In this document: positions 43,158-51,264 of the stretch, piece after piece
Position numbering within the stretch: the stretch's first letter is position 1
Layout: every line of letters starts with the position of its first letter
NCBI RefSeq assembly: GCF_036226525.1
Contig: NZ_CP108487.1
Coordinates: forward strand, 4,836,001 to 4,900,000
Direction: 5' to 3'
DNA: 64,000 bases
Origin: Kribbella sp. NBC_01245
GTDB lineage: Bacteria; Actinomycetota; Actinomycetes; Propionibacteriales; Kribbellaceae
Position numbers and translations under genes: made by a program
Notes under the pieces: model-generated
Told to the model about the DNA's origin: nothing
The model's database searches: none
Seen by the model: only the letters and a program-made list of their open reading frames with translations

Positions 43158-44831
43158 TCAAATGATGTAGCGGTCGCCGGAGCGGATGAGGCGCAGCCAG
43201 CGGCAGCCGTACCGGCCGAGCTCCAAGCGCGTCGTACCGTCGTCGGCCACCTCGGCCTCACCTTCGCGGAGCAGGTCGACAAGTCGGAGCCCGGTTCCGG
43301 CGCCCACGACTGCCAGCGTTACCTCGGCCGGCTCGTCCGAGAAGTTGTGGACGGCGACGATAGTCCCGCCCTGGAAATCGGTCTTGTGCGCGAAGACCGT
43401 CGGCGACTCGTGTTCGAAGATCGTGTAGTCGCCCCACGACAGCTCGGGGCATTCGCGGTAGTGCTTGATCAGCAGCTTGATCCACGACATCAACGAGTCA
43501 GGGTCCCGGCGCTGAGCCGCAACGTTGACTTTGGCCGGGCCGTACTCGTTGTCCACCATCGGCGCCGCGAGCTCGTTCGGATCCGCAGTGGAGAAGCCGC
43601 CGTTGAAGCCTTCGGTCCACTGCATTGGCGACCGTACGGCGTTGCGCCCCTCGGCCGCGAGGTTCTCCCCCATGCCGATCTCCTCGCCGTAAAAGAGCAC
43701 GGGTGTGCCCGGCATTGAGAAGAGCAGGCTGTAGACCATGCGCAGGCGGTCCGGGTCATTGCCGAGCATCGGCGGCAGCCGTCGCCGCAGACCGCGCCCG
43801 TATAGCTGCATCTCCGGTTCGGGTCCGAATGCCTTGAATACCTCTTGGCGCTCGTCTTCGGTGAGCTTGTCTAGCGTCAGCTCGTCATGGTTGCGAACAA
43901 ACGTGCCCCATTGGCCTTCTTCGGCGGCCTTTGGACGTTGCCGGAGGCCTTCGATCAGCGGCCCGGGTTCGGACCGCGCGAGTGACAGGTAGAGGCGCTG
44001 CATGCCGATGAAGTCGAAGCACATCGTCAGCTCGTCGGCGTCTTCGTCACCGAAGAATTTCCTCGTCTCCGGGTACGGCAGATTGACCTCGCCCAGCAGC
44101 ACGGCCTGCCCGTCGCGCCTAGCGAGTAACGCGCGAAGATCTCGGAGGTAGTCGTGCGGGTCTTGCAGGTCGGCCGCATCGGCGGAGCCCGCCGTCTCGA
44201 GCAGGAACGGCACAGCGTCGACACGGAATCCGGACATCCCGACCTGCAGCCAGAACCCCATCACCCGGCTGATCTCGTCGCGAACCTCGGGATTCGCCAC
44301 GTTGAGGTCCGGCTGATGCTTGTAGAACCTGTGCAGGTAGTACTGCCCGGCCTGTTCGTCGTACTGCCAGAGGCTCTCCTCCTGATCCGGGAACACCACG
44401 CCCTTCGGCCCGTCCTCCGGCGGTTGATCCCGCCAGACGTACCAGTCCCGGTACGGCGACTCGCGCGACGCCCGCGCGCTCTTGAACCACGGGTGCTGGT
44501 CGGACGTGTGGTTGACGACCAGGTCCGCGATCACCCGCATACCGCGGTCTGACGCGAGGCGAATCAGCTCAACCAGGTCACCGTGCGTACCAAGGCGATG
44601 GTCGACGCCGTAGAAGTCGGTGATGTCGTAGCCGTCGTCGCGATCAGGCGTCGGATAGAACGGCATCAGCCACAGGCACGTCACGCCCAACTCCGCGAGG
44701 TGGTCGATGCGTTGCCCGAGACCTCTGATGTCGCCGATACCGTCTCCATTCGTATCGAAATAGGTCTCGATGTCGAGGCAATACATCACGGCACTCTTCC
44801 ACCACAGGTCCGCCGTCTTGGTCAGCCTCAC
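43158..44831 (-). CDS. GH13 alpha-amylase-family protein, trehalose-synthase-like
   Basis: 557-aa cytoplasmic GH13 enzyme. Asp205 in GFRVDAVP is the nucleophile, Glu248 in LLGEVNLP the acid, and Asp316 in RNHDELT the third carboxylate; VNHTSDQHPWF and DGYDITDFYGVDHRLGTHGDL match the TreS (maltose to trehalose) subgroup, though it lacks the longer insert of classical TreS and the maltokinase partner. GTG 44831, with GGAGGTGA upstream, overlaps the stop of the flavin oxidoreductase (GTGA), so they are coupled. Exact sugar unproven. Confidence 0.85.
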   Translation of the reverse strand: MRLTKTADLWWKSAVMYCLDIETYFDTNGDGIGDIRGLGQRIDHLAELGVTCLWLMPFYPTPDRDDGYDITDFYGVDHRLGTHGDLVELIRLASDRGMRVIADLVVNHTSDQHPWFKSARASRESPYRDWYVWRDQPPEDGPKGVVFPDQEESLWQYDEQAGQYYLHRFYKHQPDLNVANPEVRDEISRVMGFWLQVGMSGFRVDAVPFLLETAGSADAADLQDPHDYLRDLRALLARRDGQAVLLGEVNLPYPETRKFFGDEDADELTMCFDFIGMQRLYLSLARSEPGPLIEGLRQRPKAAEEGQWGTFVRNHDELTLDKLTEDERQEVFKAFGPEPEMQLYGRGLRRRLPPMLGNDPDRLRMVYSLLFSMPGTPVLFYGEEIGMGENLAAEGRNAVRSPMQWTEGFNGGFSTADPNELAAPMVDNEYGPAKVNVAAQRRDPDSLMSWIKLLIKHYRECPELSWGDYTIFEHESPTVFAHKTDFQGGTIVAVHNFSDEPAEVTLAVVGAGTGLRLVDLLREGEAEVADDGTTRLELGRYGCRWLRLIRSGDRYII

Positions 44832-45796
44832 GATGCAGTCACCTCCAGCCGGGGCAGTACCCGGTCGCCGAATACGTCGATGAAGTCGCTTTGATCCGTG
44901 CCGACGTGATGCAGATAGATCGCGTCGAACCCCAGCTCGGCGTACTCCGCGAGCCAGTCCACATGCCGTCCCGGATCGGATGAGACCCGCACGGCGTCCC
45001 GCATCGCCTCGGGTTGGACGTGTTCCGCCGCTTGGTCGAACACGGCCACTGAGTCGACGTCCCAGCACAACGGGGGCGCGAAGACGTTCGTACGCCACTG
45101 CTCATGCGCTATCCGCAGAGCCTCATCCTCATCTTGGTGATAGCTGAGGTGGACCTGCAGGCACGCCTGGCCGGTGCCGCCGGCGTCCCGGTAGGCAGCG
45201 ATCACCTCGCGTAGCCGCTCGATCGGCGCTGCGACCGTGATGAGGCCGTCGGCCCAATCGGCGCACCACTGTGCGGTCTCGGGCGATACCGCCGCCGCGA
45301 GCAGATCCGGGCGCTGCTCCGGGCGGGTCCACAAGCGAGCCCGGTCGACGGTGACGAGGCCGTCCCGGCTCACCTCCGCGCCGTTCAGAAGGTCGCGGAT
45401 CACCTCGGCCGATTCCCTGAGGCGCTGATTCCGGAGCTCCTTGCGCGGCCAGAGCTGCCCGGTGATGTGTTCGTTGCTGGCCTCGCCGGATCCAAGGGCG
45501 GCCCAGAACCGGCCTGGGTACATCGAGGCGAGCGTGCTGATTGCCTGCGCGATGATCGCCGGGTGATAGCGCTGGCCGGGGGCGTTCACCACGCCGAACG
45601 TCAGACCGGTCGCCTGGAGAGCGGCGCCGAGCCAAGCCCAGGCGAAGCCGGACTCGCCCTGCCGCTCGCTCCAGGGGCTGAAGTGGTCCGAGCACATCGC
45701 CGCGCCGAAGCCGGCCTGCTCGGCGCGGACAACGGCGGCCAGCAAGTCCCCGGGTGGGACCTGTTCATGCGACGCATGAAATCCGTAGACGGTCAT
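44828..45796 (-). CDS. LLM-class flavin oxidoreductase of the TIGR03885 type
   Basis: 322-aa luciferase-like TIM barrel: FHASHEQVPPGDLLAAVVRAEQAGF, CSDHFSPWSERQGESGFAWAWLGAA, and LGSGEASNEHITG. It resembles the TIGR03885 group of non-F420 flavin enzymes that accompany GH13 genes in actinobacteria. ATG 45796. It overlaps the GH13 start by 4 bp (GTGA) and follows the DUF222-HNH gene by 28 nt. What a flavin enzyme does beside a glucan enzyme is not known. Confidence 0.8.
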   Translation of the reverse strand: MTVYGFHASHEQVPPGDLLAAVVRAEQAGFGAAMCSDHFSPWSERQGESGFAWAWLGAALQATGLTFGVVNAPGQRYHPAIIAQAISTLASMYPGRFWAALGSGEASNEHITGQLWPRKELRNQRLRESAEVIRDLLNGAEVSRDGLVTVDRARLWTRPEQRPDLLAAAVSPETAQWCADWADGLITVAAPIERLREVIAAYRDAGGTGQACLQVHLSYHQDEDEALRIAHEQWRTNVFAPPLCWDVDSVAVFDQAAEHVQPEAMRDAVRVSSDPGRHVDWLAEYAELGFDAIYLHHVGTDQSDFIDVFGDRVLPRLEVTAS

Positions 45797-45824
45797 CCGC
45801 CACCAGTGCCCACCCCGGCTTTAC

Positions 45825-47387
45825 CTACGCACCGCTACGCCAGGGCCCTTCCCGGACCGGCGGGTCCGACCAGACGCGGGTGCCGGTGTGGTCGACGATG
45901 AACCTCGCGCCTTGAGGGCTGGTCCATTTCAGCGCGCCATCGGCTAGGCGCACGCAAGTCCAGCCACCGTGGGTCTTGAGGCGGTGGTGATAGCGGCAGC
46001 ATGGGGTGAGGTTGTCCGTGCTGGTTTGGCCGGGCGGCCCATCCGGGTCATACGGCTTGATGTGGTCGAGATCGATCGACCTGGTCGCTCGTTTGTTGCA
46101 CCAGGGGAAGGTGCAGTAGAGATCGCGCAACACGACCCGTTCCCGGATCCGGTGCGGTATCTCGTAGGCGTCGACGCTGACCTTCTCGCGCAGATCGATA
46201 ACCGGTCTGACCACGATCTGGTCGTGACCGAACACCTCGCGAAGCCGCGAGAACAGCATCGGACCGATGCCTTCCACCCGGATCACGCCTTCGCCCGAGG
46301 CGAGGGTGTCATCGCTCAGGTGGACGTAAAGGTCGCGTCGGCCACCACCAAGGTCCCAGCCACGCCGCGATCTTGCAGCGGGCTGGTCGGGTGGCTTGAG
46401 GTCGAGATCGGCGTCGGCACCGGCATTGGCCCGAGCGGTAGCGCGGGCGCTGGCCTTGACCTCGGCCAGGCGGGACCCGAGGCGATCGGCCGAGGCGGCA
46501 TGGGTGAGCGGGTCACCAGCAAGAGCGAGGTGTGGGCTTGGGGCCGCGGCTGGATCCGGGGCCGCGGCTGGACCCGAGGCCGCACTCGACGCGCTGGACG
46601 GCGCTGGCGGGGCGGATTGGGCGAGGTGGCGGGCGGCTTCTAGAAGCTTTTGCACGGCCAAGGGGTCGGGTAGCCAGCCAATGACCTTGGCCCGGCGGGC
46701 GTCGAGGGAATCGGTGTCGCCGAGGTCCTTAAGGGCTTGGGCCAGGGTCGCGATTGTGGCGTCCAGCCGGACGATGTCGCCCGTGGCAGCGCGGACGAAC
46801 ATGGTGTTGGTCCCGGACTCAGAACGGCCAACCCACACGCCGTGAGCACGGGCCGCCTCTTCGGCATCTCGCTGTGCTCGCTCAGGGTCAGCGGTCCACA
46901 TCGCTCCCTCGACGATCCGCTTCAGGCGATCCGGGCCCACCCGGTTCACGATCCGCTCGACGGCTTTGTCCACCAAGGCGGCCGCCTCAAGAGACAGAGC
47001 AACACTCGCTCGCGCGATTCGGCAGGCGCGCCAAGCCTTGGCCTCGCCGGCCAGCACGCGCGCCCACACCCGGGGCAGGCGGTGGCGTAGGCCGAGGGCG
47101 TCGCTCATCAGACCAGCGGCAGCGGCGGACGAGATCCCAAGCGCGGCACCAAGGTCAGCGACGGCGAATTCCGCCACCTCCGGACAGCCCTTGCCGCCGT
47201 ATACCTTGACGCTCTCCATCCCCGGCCGCCCGTCGGGACCCGAGGGGCGCGGCTCGGGATGAAGATCCGCGAAGGCAACGGCCACCTCGAGGATTCGGAC
47301 GTCGGCTCGATCACGGCACACGTCGAACTCGCCAACGACGGACAACAGCTCCGCCGGGGCCAGCACACCGAGATCGCCTTCGAACAT
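45825..47387 (-). CDS. DUF222 and HNH endonuclease domain protein
   Basis: 520-aa protein: DUF222 helical domain in the first ~240 residues, an Ala/Pro-rich low-complexity linker (about 260-330), then a C-terminal HNH nuclease with YCTFPWCNKRATRSIDLDHIKPY and CCRYHHRLKTHGGW, giving the Cys pairs and the catalytic DHI and HH. It belongs to the 13E12/REP-like family that recurs across actinobacterial genomes; the role is debated. ATG 47387 has a weak ribosome site. It is divergent from EF-Tu across ~500 bp. Confidence 0.85.
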   Translation of the reverse strand: MFEGDLGVLAPAELLSVVGEFDVCRDRADVRILEVAVAFADLHPEPRPSGPDGRPGMESVKVYGGKGCPEVAEFAVADLGAALGISSAAAAGLMSDALGLRHRLPRVWARVLAGEAKAWRACRIARASVALSLEAAALVDKAVERIVNRVGPDRLKRIVEGAMWTADPERAQRDAEEAARAHGVWVGRSESGTNTMFVRAATGDIVRLDATIATLAQALKDLGDTDSLDARRAKVIGWLPDPLAVQKLLEAARHLAQSAPPAPSSASSAASGPAAAPDPAAAPSPHLALAGDPLTHAASADRLGSRLAEVKASARATARANAGADADLDLKPPDQPAARSRRGWDLGGGRRDLYVHLSDDTLASGEGVIRVEGIGPMLFSRLREVFGHDQIVVRPVIDLREKVSVDAYEIPHRIRERVVLRDLYCTFPWCNKRATRSIDLDHIKPYDPDGPPGQTSTDNLTPCCRYHHRLKTHGGWTCVRLADGALKWTSPQGARFIVDHTGTRVWSDPPVREGPWRSGA

Positions 47388-47563
47388 GAGCCCGAGATTA
47401 GCAACCAAGAACCCCCGAAAAAGTCGCAAAAGCCGTTATCCACAACGGTAAACATCACATCGCGAACCGGCCGAAAACGAGTAGGCGCAGCCGCGAAGAC
47501 CGCGTGGCCGGAGGCAAGGGAATTAGATTGCCCCAGGCAGCGTTACCACCTACCGTGATCAGC

Positions 47564-47662
47564 ATGTTCGCCACGGCCTTCTTCGCGTTTCCGTCAGGTT
47601 CACCCCTGCCGGCCGCTGCCGTGTGCGCCAAAGCGCTGAAAGATACCGGCGCCCGAAGCTGA
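47564..47662 (+). CDS. Possible 32-aa leader peptide
   Basis: ATG 47564 to TGA 47660 encodes MFATAFFAF, then a Ser/Pro/Ala-rich stretch, and ends in GARS. The stop codon ends at the base where the nested hairpin starts. No convincing ribosome binding site precedes it. Coupling of a short frame to a hairpin resembles a translation-controlled attenuator, but the frame could be chance. Confidence 0.25.
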   Translation: MFATAFFAFPSGSPLPAAAVCAKALKDTGARS

Positions 47663-47699
47663 CCCTCCTCCTGCTCCAGCAGGACCGACGGAGGAGGGT
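47662..47699 (+). terminator. Nested hairpin in the EF-Tu leader, possible attenuator
   Basis: Arms ACCCTCCTCC (47662-47671) and GGAGGAGGGT (47690-47699) enclose an 18-nt loop that itself can pair as CTGCT-CC-AGCAG. It lies 190 nt before the EF-Tu start. Either a leader terminator or a regulatory fold. Confidence 0.5.
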
Positions 47700-47888
47700 G
47701 GGCTGATCCGGCCACCACTCCCCGACGACTCGACCCGCGCCCCAAAGCAGGCCCAAGCAAGGCCCAGGCAGGCTCGAGCAAATGAGGGACAGCCGGATTG
47801 AACGGTCCTGGCATCAGCCCCGATGGCAACGGGCTGTGCATTCGCCTGCCGAAAAACGCTGGAAAACCCTGAAAAACAAGGATAAATC

Positions 47889-49076
47889 ATGGCCAAGAGC
47901 CAATTCGTGCGGACCAAGCCGCACCTCAATATCGGCACGATGGGACACGTCGACCACGGCAAGACCACGCTGACCGCCGCCATCACCAAGGTGCTGGCCG
48001 ACCGCGACCCCGGGCACAACTCGTTCGTCGCGTTCGACGGCATCGACCGGGCGCCGGAGGAGGTCGCGCGCGGTATCACGATCAACATCTCGCACGTCGA
48101 GTACGAGACGGCGACGCGGCACTACGCGCACGTCGACATGCCCGGGCACGCCGACTACGTGAAGAACATGATCACCGGCGCGGCCCAGGTCGACGCCGCG
48201 ATCCTGGTCGTGTCCGCGCAGGACGGCGCGATGCCGCAGACGCGGGAGCACGTGTTGCTCGCGCGGCGCGTAGGCGTGCCGTACCTGGTGGTCGCGCTCA
48301 ACAAGGCCGACGCCGTCGACGACGCCGAGTTGCTCGACCTGGTCGAGCTGGAGGTCCGTGAGCTGCTGAGCGAGTACGGCTTCCCGGGCGACGAGGTGCC
48401 GGTGGTGCGCGTCTCCGGGCTGCGTGCGCTCGAGGGCGACCCGCAGTGGACGGGCGCCATCGGTGAGCTCCTGGACGCCGTCGATACCTACGTGCCGATT
48501 CCGCCGCGTGAGCTGGGTGAGCCGTTCCTGATGCCCATCGAGAACGTGCTGACCATCAGTGGGCGTGGCACCGTCGTGACCGGTGCGGTCGAGCGTGGCA
48601 CGCTGCGCCTCGGTGACACCGTTGAAGCCGTAGGTCTCGGTCCGACCGTGACAAGTGTCGCGATCGGGATGGAGACGTTCGGCAAGTCGCTGGAGTCTGC
48701 GGAGGCCGGCGACAACGCTGCCGTACTACTGCGCGGTGTGAAGCGTGACGAGGTACGACGCGGCCAGGTGCTGGTACTGCCGGGAACGGTCCAGCCGCAC
48801 CGGCGGTTCCGTGCGCAGCTGCACGCGCTGAGCACGGCCGAGGGTGGTCGGCACACGCCGTTCGCCGCGGACTACCGGCCGCAGTTCTACTTCCGTACGA
48901 CGGACGTGTCGGGCGGGATCGACCTCGGGGAGATCCAGCTCGTGCACCCGGGTGACACCGTCGAGCTGGGCGTCGAACTGGCCAAGCCGGTCGCGATGGA
49001 CGTCGGGCTCGGGTTCGCCGTTCGCGAAGGCGGTCACACCGTGGCCGCCGGCACGGTGACGGAACTGCTCGACTAA
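47889..49076 (+). CDS. tuf: Divergent stand-alone elongation factor Tu
   Basis: 395-aa translational GTPase that carries aminoacyl-tRNA to the ribosome. G1 GHVDHGKT (19-26), [13 protein letters not shown] (usually DCPGHADY) and NKAD are intact. By alignment from memory to E. coli EF-Tu, Gln124 is Arg (Arg127 here), Arg230 is Ala (Ala233) and Arg373 is Gly. Gln124 and Arg230 are sites of kirromycin or pulvomycin resistance changes. It lacks str-operon neighbours, so it is a second, specialised copy. RBS AAGGA; strong terminator downstream. Confidence 0.93.
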   Translation: MAKSQFVRTKPHLNIGTMGHVDHGKTTLTAAITKVLADRDPGHNSFVAFDGIDRAPEEVARGITINISHVEYETATRHYAHVDMPGHADYVKNMITGAAQVDAAILVVSAQDGAMPQTREHVLLARRVGVPYLVVALNKADAVDDAELLDLVELEVRELLSEYGFPGDEVPVVRVSGLRALEGDPQWTGAIGELLDAVDTYVPIPPRELGEPFLMPIENVLTISGRGTVVTGAVERGTLRLGDTVEAVGLGPTVTSVAIGMETFGKSLESAEAGDNAAVLLRGVKRDEVRRGQVLVLPGTVQPHRRFRAQLHALSTAEGGRHTPFAADYRPQFYFRTTDVSGGIDLGEIQLVHPGDTVELGVELAKPVAMDVGLGFAVREGGHTVAAGTVTELLD

Positions 49077-49081
49077 AGGAA

Positions 49082-49118
49082 GGACGGGCCCGGCGGGGAA
49101 ATCACGCCGGGCCCGTCC
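49082..49118 (+). terminator. Strong hairpin terminator after EF-Tu
   Basis: Perfect 14-bp arms (49082-49095 with 49105-49118, GGACGGGCCCGGCG type) and a 9-nt loop begin 5 nt after the stop codon. It also serves the convergent gene. Confidence 0.9.
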
Positions 49119-49126
49119 CCACGCAA

Positions 49127-50107
49127 TCAGACCATCGCGGTCAAAGCGGACAGCGGGGTCTTGTGCAGACGCGGGATGACGTTAAGCGTCCGCGGGTCGG
49201 ACCGGTACAGGTGCGATCCGGACTCGAACACGAGGTACGCCCGGCCGCCGAGCTCGGTCATGCCCTCGGACATGCTCGGCGCGCGGAAGCACTTCAGCCG
49301 GGCCCGGTCGAGGTCAGGCTGACCGCGGCGTACGACGTACAGGTTGCTGCGGTTGGTCCGGCCGTACGACGTGCTGAAGATGAAGTGGTTCTTCGCGACC
49401 AGCAGACCCTGGGTCTTGGTCGGCACCTCCCACGCGCGGTTGATCGTGGTGAGCGACCCGTTGGCGTTGATCTTGTACTGGTACATCTTGCCGCGCGTCT
49501 TCTCCTGGAACCGGCCCGACCACAGGTAGCCGCCATAGCTGGAGATGAACGAGGCGCCGTACACAACCCGAGCGGTGCCGACCTGCTTCAGGTACGGCGT
49601 GCCGGCCTTCTTCATCGCCGTGCGCAGTTCCGACAACCGGTACTTGCGGATCGTGCCGTTGCTGCCCGAGTTGCCACCCTGGACGAACGCCCAGCCGTTG
49701 CTCACGGTGATGCCGCCAACATGCGAAGCGGCGATCGCGACAACGCCGACAGTCTTGCCGGTGCCCGGGTTGATGCCGATGATCAGCGAGCGCGCGTTGG
49801 TCCGGTACGAGGTGACGAGCAGCAGGTTCCGGTTCGGCCCGTCCCAGTTGAACCAGGTGGCCGCGCCCTGCGGGGTGTGCGTGCCGAGCTGAGCGACCAA
49901 CGGGCCCGCGCTGAACTTCGCGTCGTAGATCTTCGAGGCGGAAGGCCCGTCGTAGAACCGGCCGGAGCCGGTTGCGGCGGTCGAGCAGCTGATCGCGGTC
50001 AGCTGCGCGGGCGCGGTCGCGGCGGCCTGTGCGGGGGCCGGCTGTGCGGCGGGCACGGCGATCGCGGTCGCCGTGGCAAGCAGGCCGGCGAGGGTGTGGC
50101 GGAGCAT
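49127..50107 (-). CDS. Secreted hypothetical protein, beta-propeller-like
   Basis: Exported 326-aa protein; ATG 50107, with AGAGGA upstream, opens a signal peptide MLRHTLAGLLATATAIAVPA with cleavage near AQA. The mature part has recurring strands such as LLLVTSYRTNARSLIIGINP, GWAFVQGGNSGSNGTIRKY and YLWSGRFQEKTRGKMYQYKI that suggest a propeller, with Cys pairs at the two ends (ISCS, LKCF). No catalytic motif. Monocistronic and divergent from the glycan operon. Confidence 0.7.
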   Translation of the reverse strand: MLRHTLAGLLATATAIAVPAAQPAPAQAAATAPAQLTAISCSTAATGSGRFYDGPSASKIYDAKFSAGPLVAQLGTHTPQGAATWFNWDGPNRNLLLVTSYRTNARSLIIGINPGTGKTVGVVAIAASHVGGITVSNGWAFVQGGNSGSNGTIRKYRLSELRTAMKKAGTPYLKQVGTARVVYGASFISSYGGYLWSGRFQEKTRGKMYQYKINANGSLTTINRAWEVPTKTQGLLVAKNHFIFSTSYGRTNRSNLYVVRRGQPDLDRARLKCFRAPSMSEGMTELGGRAYLVFESGSHLYRSDPRTLNVIPRLHKTPLSALTAMV

Positions 50108-50235
50108 GAAGTCCTCTCGAGTCGACTGCAATGACTTTCGCCGACCGACCCTACTGGCCGTACCGTCCAACCCGACCAGGAGTACAGAGGGTGGTCGGCT
50201 GGTCACTATCAGGGCAGAGGCTCTATTGTGCAGCC

Positions 50236-51264
50236 GTGGAACCCACGCCCACGGCGGCTCCGGACGGCCGGCAGAGCATCGCGATCGCGATCATCACCTG
50301 CCGACGGCCCGACCTGCTCGCGAAACTGCTCGCCAGTCTGCAGAGCCAAGAGCTTGAGCCCGCAACTGCCGCAGCGTACGACGTACGCGTCGTCATCGTC
50401 GACAACGACGCCGCCGGTTCGGCCGCCGAGGTGATCGCCGAAGCCTCAAAGGACGCGCGCTATCCGATCGAGTCGGCGGTCGAGGCCGAACCGGGCATCC
50501 CGTTCGCGCGCGAGCGTTCGGTCCAGCTGGCCTGGAACGACGACGCGCTGATCTTCGTGGACGATGACGAGGAAGCGCCGCCCGGCTGGTTGCAGGCGCT
50601 CCTAGCCTGTTGGCAGCAGACCAAAGCGGACGTGGTGACCGGGCCGATCAAGGGCATCCTGCCCGAAGGCGCACCGGCGTGGAACTACCACAGTGACGTG
50701 CACAACTCGGTCGGTAAGCACCAGACCGGGGACGAGCTCGACAAGGCCTACACCAACAACACCCTGGTGGTGCAGAAGGTCTACCACCAGGTGACGCCGG
50801 GATTCGATCCGGCGTTCCGGTTCACCGGGTCGAGCGATCTGCACTTCTTCCTTCGCGTGCACCAGGCCGGTTTCCGGATCGTGTGGTGCGAGGAAGCGGT
50901 CATCACCGAACAGGTACCGGCATCGCGGACAACGCTGGCCTGGTTGCGACGGCGGGCCTTCCGCTCGGGCAGCGGTGATACCATCAGCCGGTTGTTAATC
51001 GGCTCGCCACCGGGCAGCTACTTGCGTGTCGTGGCGTTCGCCTCAGCGCGACTCGCCTCGTCGGTCGTGTATCTGCTCGGCGGTCTGGTGCTGGCCAGGA
51101 AACCATGGCTGTTGAAGGGGTTCCGGCGGTTCTTCTCGGGGATCGGCAGTCTCGCGGGCATAGTGGGGATCAACCATGACGAGTACCGGACGGTCCATGG
51201 AACTGTCGGTGGCGACGGTGTGCCGGGCCGTGTGGACGGCGGAGACCCAACTCGCCCTGCTTGA
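50236..51264 (+). CDS. Family 2 glycosyltransferase
   Basis: 342-aa GT-A enzyme. IAIAIITCRRPDLLAKLL and VRVVIVDND form the nucleotide-sugar site, and LIFVDDDEE holds the metal-binding Asp motif; TGSSDLHFFLRVHQAGF and CEEAVITEQ fit the acceptor side. A C-terminal hydrophobic stretch (VVAFASARLASSVVYLLGGLVLA) suggests membrane attachment. GTG 50236 follows a -10-like TATTGT by 6 nt, so a leaderless mRNA is likely. First gene of a four-gene surface-polymer operon. Confidence 0.85.
   Translation: MEPTPTAAPDGRQSIAIAIITCRRPDLLAKLLASLQSQELEPATAAAYDVRVVIVDNDAAGSAAEVIAEASKDARYPIESAVEAEPGIPFARERSVQLAWNDDALIFVDDDEEAPPGWLQALLACWQQTKADVVTGPIKGILPEGAPAWNYHSDVHNSVGKHQTGDELDKAYTNNTLVVQKVYHQVTPGFDPAFRFTGSSDLHFFLRVHQAGFRIVWCEEAVITEQVPASRTTLAWLRRRAFRSGSGDTISRLLIGSPPGSYLRVVAFASARLASSVVYLLGGLVLARKPWLLKGFRRFFSGIGSLAGIVGINHDEYRTVHGTVGGDGVPGRVDGGDPTRPA

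Larger units (their letters stand above)
47388..47888. promoter_or_regulatory. 500-bp intergenic region with DnaA-like box, small ORF and nested hairpin
   Basis: This stretch separates the HNH and EF-Tu genes. A perfect TTATCCACA (47436-47444) sits inside CCGTT/AACGG. A 32-codon open frame runs 47564-47662. A nested hairpin follows at 47662-47699. The last 80 bp before EF-Tu are A-rich (GAAAAACGCTGG type) and end in AAGGA. One DnaA-like box without others does not make an origin. Confidence 0.5.

Noticed and set aside
45825-47387. Mobile element or homing endonuclease
   Set aside because: HNH domain is present but there is no intron, intein or terminal repeat; DUF222-HNH proteins are ordinary in actinobacteria.
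47436-47444. Replication origin
   Set aside because: One DnaA box only; no dnaA/dnaN, no box cluster or AT-rich unwinding region.
47889-49076. Main str-operon tuf
   Set aside because: No rpsL, rpsG or fusA nearby and several otherwise invariant residues differ.
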